Origin: Campylobacterales bacterium
Lineage (GTDB): Bacteria > Campylobacterota > Campylobacteria > Campylobacterales > SZUA-545
DNA: 11,526 nt
NCBI GenBank assembly: GCA_025800305.1
Contig: JAOXRY010000066.1
Coordinates: forward strand, 1-11,526
Reading direction: 5' to 3'
Shown here piece after piece: positions 1-6,550 of the stretch (position 1 is its first letter; each line of letters begins with the position of its first letter). Below the pieces are notes generated by a model. That model saw only the letters and a program-made list of their open reading frames with translations. It made no database searches and was not told the DNA's origin. Both the position numbers and the translations under genes were made by a program.

Positions 1-1037
1 TAGAAACAGACACTGCCAAACTTTCTACAAAACTTAAATCACTGGAGTATCAAATAAGTGAAGGACTAGTTTTTTCCAATAAACTAAAATCTTTTGATTC
101 TCTAAACGAGATCTTAGACAAAATAGAAGAGAATAAAAATCTAATATTAGACTCATGGGTTGATAAACCTATTGTTGAAGAAACTCTTTCAAAACACAAT
201 ATATCAAAGAAGTTTTTCAAAAATCATTTTGGTGAGAGAATTTTTGATTATTTTATAGGAGTAATAAACAAAACCAATGAACTTGGAAATTGTCCTGTCG
301 TTATTGTAATGCTTGAATTTTTTAAAAATAAAAATCTCCCACTTGAAGATGTTTACACAATCTGTGTCAACTTAAAAAACACTTTTATCAATACAGTTAT
401 TGGAAAGTATGGTTTTAAAGAGTCTCTTTTTGAAGAAGCAACATATATTCTTGATAAAAACTTTGAAGGTGTAATCACAAACTATATGAAAATAGTTATT
501 TTCTCAGATAAACTAAACCAACAAAAAACACAAAACAAAGAGATAGAAAAAGAGGAATTAGATAGAAAAAAGCCTGATGAAAACTATATTGAGTATGTAC
601 TAGAACACGATATCTTAGAACTAAAAGACTTAGAGAATGAAATAGATAATCTTGTTATTTCTATTACAATGACCAAAGAGCCAAACCAACAGCAATTCAC
701 CTTACTGGGAAATAAACTTTCTCACTACGGATCTGTACTTCTAACCTATCCTATCTTTTCAGGATTAGGAAACTACATTGTAAAACTTGGTGAACACTTT
801 ATAAAAGATAGTGAAACTTTACCAAATGATTTGGTCAAACTTTCTACAATCGCTCTTTTTATTGAGAGTTTTTTAAATGATTTAATTGTTTGGAGAAAAG
901 AGGTTTTTGAAAATGTAACAGAAGATCCAGATTTTTTAAATAACTCTTTTTTTAGTAATATTGAAACTATCATCAACGTCATCGAAGATAATCAAGATGA
1001 AGCAAATAGCCACAAAGAAGAAGTAAATTTCTTTTAA
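1..1037 (+). CDS. Helical sensory-type protein, 5' end missing
   Basis: The reading frame is open from base 3 to the TAA at 1035-1037, so at least 344 residues are visible and the true start lies outside the window. The ATG at 309 is internal. The first half (about bases 120-530) is a helical region with a 'LDSW' motif, then 'FFKNHFGERIFDYFIG' and 'LGNCPVV'. I associate this pattern with N-terminal sensory modules of Campylobacterota signalling proteins, related to the RsbRD N-terminal type; that is from memory and uncertain. After an acidic linker (about 530-600) comes a second all-helical region ending in an acidic tail and Phe-Phe. I see no GGDEF, kinase, receiver or membrane segment. A role in signalling or chemotaxis is inference only. 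It has a single AGATCT word (109-114), far fewer than most neighbours. It converges on the aldolase gene across a shared hairpin. Confidence 0.75.
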   Translation, partial: ETDTAKLSTKLKSLEYQISEGLVFSNKLKSFDSLNEILDKIEENKNLILDSWVDKPIVEETLSKHNISKKFFKNHFGERIFDYFIGVINKTNELGNCPVVIVMLEFFKNKNLPLEDVYTICVNLKNTFINTVIGKYGFKESLFEEATYILDKNFEGVITNYMKIVIFSDKLNQQKTQNKEIEKEELDRKKPDENYIEYVLEHDILELKDLENEIDNLVISITMTKEPNQQQFTLLGNKLSHYGSVLLTYPIFSGLGNYIVKLGEHFIKDSETLPNDLVKLSTIALFIESFLNDLIVWRKEVFENVTEDPDFLNNSFFSNIETIINVIEDNQDEANSHKEEVNFF

Positions 1038-1058
1038 GGAGCCACCAGCTCCTTAAAA
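1032..1058. terminator. Hairpin between convergent genes, probable two-way terminator
   Basis: TTTTAAGGAGC (1032-1042) pairs perfectly with GCTCCTTAAAA (1048-1058) around a 5-base loop. It lies between two convergent genes only 29 bases apart, and the left arm contains the upstream TAA stop codon. On the plus strand a short T run (1064-1068) follows. The tail is not a textbook U tract, because the arms themselves carry the A/T runs, so the strength of termination is uncertain. Confidence 0.7.
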
Positions 1059-1066
1059 GCTAATTT

Positions 1067-2740
1067 TTAAACAGTAACTTTTGCCCCTGTTGTCTTACTA
1101 AAAGTCTTTCCAGCCATAGCACAAACCATTACAGCAACATCACTAGGATTAGAGGAAGTAGATAGATCAATAGAGTTTAATCTAATACCATCTCCAAGAT
1201 TTGCCTCTTGTGAAATCATCACAACTGTAGGCTCTACACCAACAACTAAAAATTCTAAGATCTTTTGATTAGACACAAAACTAGAAGAGCTAGAAACAAT
1301 AATATCAATCCCTCCAAAACTTCTTATAGCGACCTCTAAAACTTTCTCAATATCACTTTCATTGGATAAATCACAAGCTACACCAACAATAGAAGAGGAG
1401 TTATAGATCTTTTCAACTTGAGAGTCCTTATCTAAAGCGACAATCATGCCTCCATTTTTACTTAATGTTTCTATTGTTGCTTTTCCAATTTCACTAAGAC
1501 CCTCTGTAACAACTACAACCTTCCCACTAAACTCAGGAGCCGAACCACCCTTTTTTAATTTAGCCTGTTCCAAAGACCAATACTCAACATCAAAAATATC
1601 TTTTGGTGATAAAGCTTTATACCCACCAAACTTTTTAGCCTTCAAAATCGCTTCAAAAGTGTGGTCATTAATATCTTTAATGATATTGGCTTCTTTTACA
1701 TTTTTTCCAAAGGATAGAGTTCCCTTCCCTTTCCAAATAGCAAAATTTGGAGCTGGGTTTAAACAGGTTTCATCTGTTTTATTCTCTTCAAAATATTTCT
1801 TATACTCTTTTACAAAACTATCAAGATCTTTTTCAAAATCCGCTGTTAAAATAGCTGGAGTTCTCTTTGTTCTAATAACATGGTCAGGAGTAAGTGGACC
1901 TTGCTGTGAGATCTTCTCTACATTCTCATTGGAAAAACTAACAGCTAGATCTGAATCATTAAGCTTTGCAATTGTCGCAGCTCCTTTAAGATCTGAAACT
2001 TTCTTTCTAATCTTTGCTAACTCCATTAGATCTACATTAGACTCTTGTTTTTCAATATTCAGTTCTGCACCATTTTTTGAAAGATAATCCTCAGCTCTAC
2101 TCACAAGTTCTATCATCTTCTCATAAGCCTCTTTACCACTATCAGCAAAAGTAAAAAGCCCATGATTTAAAAGAACCATCCCCTCATAATCATCCCAATT
2201 CTTCCCCTTGGACATCCTATGAACAAGCCGCGCAAGAACAAACCCTGGCATAATATAAGGAATCACTAAGATCTTATCTCCTAAAGCCTCTTTGATTCTT
2301 TCTTCCCCATTTTCCGTATTTGTGATGGTAACCACCGAATCAGCATGAGTATGATCCACAAACTTATAAGGAATAAGAGCGTGTAAAATAGCCTCAACAG
2401 AAGGATTTGGAGCAGAAGGATTTGTCATAGCAGACCTCTGTCCAGAAACCATGTCAATATCACTAAGCTCTTCCAACTCTGCCATCTTTAAAAGCACATC
2501 CATCCTCACAGGAGCAAAACCAGGAGCTTCAATCGTCGCTAGATCCCAACCACTTCCCTTTACATAAAGGATATCTTCCTCTTCTCCAAAAAGATTCTTC
2601 ACCTTTGATTTTACAGATGTGTTTCCCCCACCATGTAAAACCAAAGACTCATATTTTCCTAAGAGTCTCGATGTATAGACTCTTAGATCTAAATCTGTTT
2701 TAAACTCACTTGCTTCTTTATCGTTCCATAAACTTTTCAT
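1067..2740 (-). CDS. Class II aldolase fused to a shortened SDR-like domain
   Basis: Residues 1-390 form a class II (RhaD/FucA-type) aldolase. The phosphate-binding GGGNTS is at 37-42, the probable catalytic Glu at 116 (PSVEAILH), and the zinc-ligand histidines at 130 and 132 (HTHAD) and 193 (NHG). Such enzymes split sugar phosphates into dihydroxyacetone phosphate and an aldehyde in the cytoplasm. Residues 404-557 align with the short-chain dehydrogenase half of RhaD-type fusions. The nucleotide-binding turn is altered (TEGLSEIG), the NAG motif is a run of serines, and the segment carrying YxxxK is missing. The protein has 557 residues where family members I know have about 680-700. The reading frame is clean, so this is an in-frame reduction. 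ATG at 2738-2740 is the natural start; a weak AAGGG lies about 12 bases upstream. It is last in the rmuC-mtnA run, which suggests methylthioribose or deoxyribose phosphate breakdown. A rhamnulose-1-phosphate type substrate remains possible. Confidence 0.88.
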   Translation of the reverse strand: MKSLWNDKEASEFKTDLDLRVYTSRLLGKYESLVLHGGGNTSVKSKVKNLFGEEEDILYVKGSGWDLATIEAPGFAPVRMDVLLKMAELEELSDIDMVSGQRSAMTNPSAPNPSVEAILHALIPYKFVDHTHADSVVTITNTENGEERIKEALGDKILVIPYIMPGFVLARLVHRMSKGKNWDDYEGMVLLNHGLFTFADSGKEAYEKMIELVSRAEDYLSKNGAELNIEKQESNVDLMELAKIRKKVSDLKGAATIAKLNDSDLAVSFSNENVEKISQQGPLTPDHVIRTKRTPAILTADFEKDLDSFVKEYKKYFEENKTDETCLNPAPNFAIWKGKGTLSFGKNVKEANIIKDINDHTFEAILKAKKFGGYKALSPKDIFDVEYWSLEQAKLKKGGSAPEFSGKVVVVTEGLSEIGKATIETLSKNGGMIVALDKDSQVEKIYNSSSIVGVACDLSNESDIEKVLEVAIRSFGGIDIIVSSSSSFVSNQKILEFLVVGVEPTVVMISQEANLGDGIRLNSIDLSTSSNPSDVAVMVCAMAGKTFSKTTGAKVTV

Positions 2741-2768
2741 TTTTCTAAAAACCCTTGTTCTAATTATT

Positions 2769-2788
2769 TTAAGATTATATCATCTTAA
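2769..2788 (-). promoter_or_regulatory. Internal promoter and small hairpin before the aldolase gene
   Basis: Read on the minus strand, a perfect TATAAT (2779 down to 2774) lies in the only real gap of the operon, giving an expected transcript start near 2767 and a leader of about 27 bases. The same stretch forms a 7-bp inverted repeat, TTAAGAT/ATCTTAA, with a 6-base loop over the cupin stop codon. It could be an operator or a weak attenuator. The -35 region is not convincing, which is common in this phylum. Confidence 0.45.
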
Positions 2789-3096
2789 TAAAATACACAA
2801 AGCCAAATAGTAACTTCATCTTCTGAAGTCTCTTCAACCCTATGTTTCACACCCTTGGGAATATTGAGATAATCCCCCTCTTTTAAAAGAGTCTCACTTC
2901 CATCAAAAAACTTAATAAGCCCAGATCCTTTTAAGACGATAACCCACTCATTCTCATCTTGGTCGTACCAAAAATCTTTCTCTGATTTTTGTCCTGTGGA
3001 GATGATTTTCTCTATTCTCACATTGTCGTTTTTTATGATTGTTTGGGCAACTTCTTTGTCTAGTTTATTTGGGAGATCTCTGAATATATTATCCAT
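2785..3096 (-). CDS. Small single-domain cupin
   Basis: This 103-residue protein is one cupin beta-barrel. Cupin motif 1 is represented by W43-Y-D-Q-D-E-N-E-W followed by LKGSG; the usual two histidines are replaced, leaving acidic residues (E48, E50) as possible ligands. Motif 2 is GDYLNIPKGVKH, with H85. Proteins with this 'ENEW...GDYLxIPxxxxHRV' pattern and about 100-110 residues are common cupins of unknown substrate. The ATG overlaps the end of the RNase H-like gene by 8 bases and has AGGA 5 bases upstream, so translation is probably coupled. In Rhodospirillum a cupin takes part in methylthioadenosine recycling next to MtnA, which makes a role as a sugar-phosphate isomerase or sulfur-handling enzyme conceivable. 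That link is inferred from context, not from sequence similarity. Confidence 0.85.
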   Translation of the reverse strand: MDNIFRDLPNKLDKEVAQTIIKNDNVRIEKIISTGQKSEKDFWYDQDENEWVIVLKGSGLIKFFDGSETLLKEGDYLNIPKGVKHRVEETSEDEVTIWLCVFY

Positions 3097-3574
3097 TTTT
3101 CCTAAGCTCTTTTCTTGCTCTTCTATCTACAACCGTAAAGATTTTCTCTATGGTATTTCTACTCTTTGAAGGAGAGTGACCTTTCACTTTTACAATCTCT
3201 AGATCTAACTCATCCACTAGCTGATAAAACTCAATATAGAGATCTGTGTTATTCAATTTTTTATCATTCTTCCCCTGGAAATTATTCGCCTCTAATTTAG
3301 CTCTTCTATTTTCCAATCCACAGATACATTGAGAGTCTGTATAAAGAGTGATTTTCTGTTTTTTATCTTGTACAGATCTAAGAGCCTTTATTGAAGTTTG
3401 GATCTCTAGTTTTGTTGAGCTTGTGTTTTGAAAATTGAAGATTGAAATCTGGTTTTCAATTTCTTCTTTTGTGAGAGATTCAAAATCTTCTCCCTCTAAA
3501 AAAAGAACAGCACCAACACCCTCTTTTATTTTAGTGTTGACGCTGACATCACAGAAAATTGAAAGTTCTATAAT
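3089..3574 (-). CDS. RNase HI-like protein with apparent ATT start
   Basis: The frame is open from the codon after the stop at 3581-3583 down to TAA at 3089-3091. It encodes a complete RNase HI fold of about 161 residues. All four carboxylates are visible in order: D9 (IFCDVS), E57 (STKLE), D80 (LYTDSQ) and D150 (VVDRRARK), with VKGHS (H133) as in RNase HI. The enzyme would cut RNA in RNA-DNA hybrids. The puzzle is the start. No ATG, GTG or TTG lies between the upstream stop and D9, and the first TTG (3314-3316) would discard three catalytic residues. The best candidate is ATT at 3572-3574, just where a start overlapping the mtnA stop would be expected. A start mutation, a sequence error, or true ATT initiation with coupling to mtnA are all possible. 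Its end overlaps the cupin start by 8 bases. Confidence 0.75.
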   Translation of the reverse strand: MIELSIFCDVSVNTKIKEGVGAVLFLEGEDFESLTKEEIENQISIFNFQNTSSTKLEIQTSIKALRSVQDKKQKITLYTDSQCICGLENRRAKLEANNFQGKNDKKLNNTDLYIEFYQLVDELDLEIVKVKGHSPSKSRNTIEKIFTVVDRRARKELRKNG

Positions 3575-4642
3575 AGATCTTTAAAAGCTTTTTCAATCTC
3601 TTTTAGAACTGGTCTAATAATCCCTCTCTCAGTTATAAGCCCAGTTACTAATCTATTAGGAGTAATATCAAATCCGTAGTTAAGTGCAGGAGACTCTTTT
3701 GGAGTAATCAAAAGCTCATCAACCTCTCCTTTAGAATTCACCCCTCTCATATATTTTACCTCATCTTCAGATCTGGTTTCAACAGGAATATCTTTCACCC
3801 CATCGATAATCTCAAAATCAAAAGTCGAAGCTGGAAGAGCTATGTAAAAAGGGATATTGTTATCTTTTGCAGAAAGAGCTTTTAGGTAGGTTCCTATTTT
3901 ATTTGCCACATCCCCTTGTCTTGAGACTCTATCAGCTCCTGTAATAGTAACATCAACATCCTTGTTGCATTAAAAATCCACCTGTATTATCAGCGATGAT
4001 TGTATGGTTTATTCCTGCTTTACTAAGTTCCCAAGCTGTTAGGTTTGCTCCTTGGTTTCTTGGTCTTGTTTCATCAACCCAAACGTGGATTTTCATCCCT
4101 CTTCTTTTTGCTTCATAGATTGGGGCCAGAGCTGTTCCATCATCTACAATTGCCAACCATCCAGCGTTACAGTGGGTAAGGACATTAAGAGTATCTCCAT
4201 CTTTTGCTTTTAAGATCTCTTCAAACTTATCAGCGCCTAGCTTTCCAATCTCTTTAGATCTTTCAACATCTTCATCAGAGATCTTAATTGCTTCTTCCAA
4301 AGCAACTTCAATAAGATCTCCCTCTGCTTTTTCCAAAACAGATATCATCCTATCCACTGCCCACATAAGATTCACAGCAGTTGGTCTTGACTCTCTTATC
4401 TCTTTTGCTTTTTCTAAGATTTCATCCATGGTGTTAGACTCTCTAACAGCTAGATAAACACCAAAAGCAGCAACGTTTCCAATAACCCCAGCTCCTCTTA
4501 CAATCATATCTGCTATTGCAACAACAGCGTCTTTTGATGTTTTTAAAGTTACTGTTGTCTCTTCAAAAGGGAGTTTTGTTTGGTCAAGTACTACAAGGTT
4601 TTTCTCATCGTCTAGCCAAAATGGTCTATATTTTCCGTTCAT
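3568..4642 (-). pseudogene. mtnA: Methylthioribose-1-phosphate isomerase, frameshifted
   Basis: Two adjacent frames together make one full MtnA (about 355 residues). The first part (4642-3953, 229 aa) starts with ATG and holds the N-terminal domain, RGAGVIG and the catalytic Cys in LTHCNAG, then stops at TGA right after 'FLMQQGC'. The second frame takes over at about 3957 with 'DVDVTITGADRV', which holds the catalytic Asp (3933-3931), and continues through 'NKIGTYLKALSAKDNN' to TAG at 3568-3570. Relatives read 'QxGDVD' at the junction, so the simplest event is loss of 2 bases from GGAGATG. MtnA converts 5-methylthioribose-1-phosphate (or 5-deoxyribose-1-phosphate in a paralogous group) to the ribulose form. 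The start overlaps the preceding gene by 1 base (TAATG) and GAGGA lies upstream. Neither fragment has both catalytic residues. A GTG at 3909 could start the second fragment but lies after the catalytic Asp. Confidence 0.88.
3953..3964 (-). other. Frameshift site in mtnA
   Basis: Minus-strand reading is CAA GGA TGT TGA in the first frame and AAG GAT GTT GAT in the second. A shift of +1 restores the family sequence apart from one residue, and adding 2 bases restores it fully. A stop codon sits directly at the switch point, as in +1 programmed frameshifting of prfB, but the codons before it do not offer good re-pairing and no internal Shine-Dalgarno is evident. A mutation or sequence error is more likely. 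Confidence 0.7.
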
Positions 4643-4989
4643 TACCAGCTGTCCTCAGCAGACTCTTCATCAGAGATTCTAATATTTGCTTCTGTATTAC
4701 ATATTTTTAAAGGTTTGATAAGGTTCTTATCAAAGCTGTGTTCACCTTCTAATTTCTCAATTGGAACATAGGCGTGTTTTGCTCTGTCCATCTCAACAAC
4801 AAGAAGATTTTCAACTTTTTCCATACATTTTAAAATATATACAACGTTATTTTCATTTCTCAGTCTAATCTCAATAAACTCATCTTCCTCTTCAATTAGC
4901 TCTAAGATCTCCTCTTTTAGATCTTTGATTGCTGTCTCCATGTCATCTACAAAATCTTCAAATTTGTAATCTTTTTTTATTTTACTCAT
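4642..4989 (-). CDS. Acidic protein of unknown function
   Basis: I do not recognise this 115-residue protein. It is cytoplasmic by appearance, with no signal peptide or membrane segment. Residues 10-38 are a strongly acidic predicted helix (DDMETAIKDLKEEILELIEEEDEF), followed by what look like beta strands (FIEIRLRNENNVVYILK, LLVVEMDRAKHAYVPI) and an acidic, probably loose tail ending in Trp. It starts 3 bases after the rmuC stop, with GGAAG about 8-9 bases before the ATG, and its stop shares one base with the mtnA start. It is therefore almost surely translated in the same operon. Nothing in the sequence links it to either neighbour's function. Confidence 0.8.
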   Translation of the reverse strand: MSKIKKDYKFEDFVDDMETAIKDLKEEILELIEEEDEFIEIRLRNENNVVYILKCMEKVENLLVVEMDRAKHAYVPIEKLEGEHSFDKNLIKPLKICNTEANIRISDEESAEDSW

Positions 4990-4992
4990 GTT

Positions 4993-6294
4993 CTATTCTT
5001 CCAGTAGTTTTTTTGGGATCTCTTTTTTTGGTTTAATGTTGGAAACTTCTTTGAGCTTCTCCACCTGACCAACTAAGTTTCCTCTTCCCTCACTTAGCTT
5101 TTTAAAGGAGTCATTGTAGCTGTCATTTGCTTTTTTTAAAGAATCTCCAACCTTTTCCAGATCTGTAATAAAACCAACAAACTTTCCATAAAGTTCTTCT
5201 GCTCTTTTTGCAACGTCTGCAATTGATTGGGCTTGCTTTTCATATCTCCAAGTGTTCTCAACAGCTCTTAGTGCAACAAGAAGTGTTGTAGGACTAACAA
5301 GGATGATTTTTTGTTTAAATGCAAAATCATAAAGATTCACATCACTTTCTAATGCCAACATCAAAGCACCCTCAATTGGAACAAACATAAAGATAAAATC
5401 AAGACTATTAACATTCTGTAAATTCTCATACTTTTTATCTGCTAAAGATCTGATATGCTCTTTTATTGAGAGAAGATGGCTTTTTATATGACTCTCTTTT
5501 TCCTCTTCATTTTCTGCTGAAACATACTCATTATAAGCAGTCAGAGATGTTTTGGCATCAATAATAATATGCCTCTCGTCAGGGAGATTGACAACAACAT
5601 CTGGTCTAAAACTTCTCTCTTCATCACTTTTTAAACTGACCTCTCTTTGGTACTCATGACCTTCTCTAAGCCCACTAGATTCCAGAACTTTTTCTAAAAC
5701 CATCTCTCCCCAGATACCTTGCTGTTTATTTTGACCTTTTAAGGCGTTGGTAAGATTGAGAGCGTCTGTGCTGATTTTTAGATTGAGATCTTTAAGATTT
5801 TTTAGTTCATTTTGAAGAGCAGATCTGTCTTTTGACTCTTTGTCATAAACATCTTCTACCTTCTTTTTAAAATCTTCGATTTGTGTTTTAACAGGAGTTA
5901 AGATCTGACCTAATCCTTTTTGATTTTCTTCATGGAGTTTTTTACTACTTTTTTCTAAGATCTCATTGGCAAGATTTGTAAACTCTTGTTTTAATTTCTC
6001 CTCATTGGCTTTTAAGTCCAAAAGTTTCTCTTCCATATTGTTTTTTTGTTCATGGAGCTTTGTTTGGAGCTCTGAGATATATGCTTGATTGGATTTTAGC
6101 TCTTCGTTGTTTTCATTATTAATTATATTGACTCTCTCTATCTCACTTTTAAGATATGAGATGACCCTCTCTTTTTCCTCAATTTTTGCTTCTAAAGTCG
6201 CCTTTTCAACTAAGAGATCTTTCCCATCTTTTTTTGTAAGCATATAGATAATCACACCAAAACCAACAACCAATAAAACTATTAAAATTTCCAT
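4993..6294 (-). CDS. rmuC: DNA recombination protein RmuC homologue
   Basis: This 433-residue protein has the RmuC layout: an N-terminal membrane helix (residues 2-19), a long coiled coil (about 25-185), then the conserved core starting at QGIWGEMVLE (192-201). The core has a PD-(D/E)xK nuclease-like signature, RPDVVV (230-235) and IIDAK (244-248), and the family block 'FVPIEGALMLAL...LVSPTTLLVALRAV...W' further on. RmuC limits inversion of short inverted repeats in E. coli and is predicted to be a membrane-anchored nuclease; its substrate is not well defined. The start is supported by AAAGGA 5 bases upstream and by the membrane helix beginning at once. It is the first gene of a minus-strand run continuing into mtnA. 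The C-terminal tail is lysine-rich. The family call is firm, the exact role less so. Confidence 0.95.
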   Translation of the reverse strand: MEILIVLLVVGFGVIIYMLTKKDGKDLLVEKATLEAKIEEKERVISYLKSEIERVNIINNENNEELKSNQAYISELQTKLHEQKNNMEEKLLDLKANEEKLKQEFTNLANEILEKSSKKLHEENQKGLGQILTPVKTQIEDFKKKVEDVYDKESKDRSALQNELKNLKDLNLKISTDALNLTNALKGQNKQQGIWGEMVLEKVLESSGLREGHEYQREVSLKSDEERSFRPDVVVNLPDERHIIIDAKTSLTAYNEYVSAENEEEKESHIKSHLLSIKEHIRSLADKKYENLQNVNSLDFIFMFVPIEGALMLALESDVNLYDFAFKQKIILVSPTTLLVALRAVENTWRYEKQAQSIADVAKRAEELYGKFVGFITDLEKVGDSLKKANDSYNDSFKKLSEGRGNLVGQVEKLKEVSNIKPKKEIPKKLLEE

Positions 6295-6319
6295 AAAAAT
6301 CCTTTAAAAAATGATTATA
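6295..6319 (-). promoter_or_regulatory. Promoter and ribosome site of the rmuC operon
   Basis: On the minus strand a perfect TATAAT runs from 6319 to 6314, with TTTACA about 20 bases further upstream (longer than ideal). Transcription would begin near 6307, leaving a leader of about a dozen bases that holds AAAGGA just before the rmuC ATG. The divergent small gene begins 72 bases away, so the two promoters share this region. Confidence 0.6.
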
Positions 6320-6366
6320 ACATTGCCATATTTTGTTATTGTAAACACTAGATCTTGGGAGTAGAA

Positions 6367-6519
6367 ATGAAAGAACTTTGCAAACTCAAAAAAGCTGACA
6401 TTGTCAAACACAAAGATAAGATCTTAAAGTTTGTAAAAGATCCAAAGTTTTTCTGTTTAAAGTGCACCCGAGTTTCCAACAACAAAAAATATCTCTGCTC
6501 TCCTAAAAAGATATATTAA
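6367..6519 (+). CDS. 50-residue Cys-containing small protein
   Basis: This short gene has a proper start (ATG at 6367 with GGGAG about 6 bases upstream) and ends with TAA at 6517-6519. The 50-residue product is lysine-rich and basic. Four cysteines stand at positions 5, 30, 33 and 44, the middle pair as CLKC, then 'TRVSNNKKYLC'. A CxxC pair with further cysteines suggests a small metal-binding (zinc-ribbon-like) or redox protein. I have an impression of similar short 'ELCKLKK...CxxCxRVS' proteins in Campylobacterota, but cannot verify it. It is divergent from rmuC, and its stop lies 31 bases from the asnB stop with no clear terminator hairpin between them. It contains one AGATCT and one AGATCC word. 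Function unknown. Confidence 0.75.
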   Translation: MKELCKLKKADIVKHKDKILKFVKDPKFFCLKCTRVSNNKKYLCSPKKIY

Positions 6520-6550
6520 ACTATTGTAAAAGACAAATTATTCTATTGGA

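Noticed and set aside
1446..2087. Open frame of 213 codons on the plus strand
   Set aside because: It lies wholly antisense to the aldolase, whose motifs are clear. The product is a low-complexity Ser/Phe/Leu mix with no motif, as expected from the reverse of Lys/Glu-rich coding.
3089..3316. A 75-residue protein starting at TTG 3316
   Set aside because: The frame continues upstream into the RNase HI strands with D9, E57 and D80, so this would be only the C-terminal half of that protein.
3953..3964. Programmed +1 frameshifting in mtnA
   Set aside because: The UGA at the switch is suggestive, but the P-site codon has no good +1 re-pairing and no stimulatory Shine-Dalgarno or structure is evident. 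Kept only as an alternative to mutation or error.
6520..6550. Terminator between the small Cys gene and asnB
   Set aside because: The 31-base gap has no inverted repeat with a stable stem, so no terminator can be supported.
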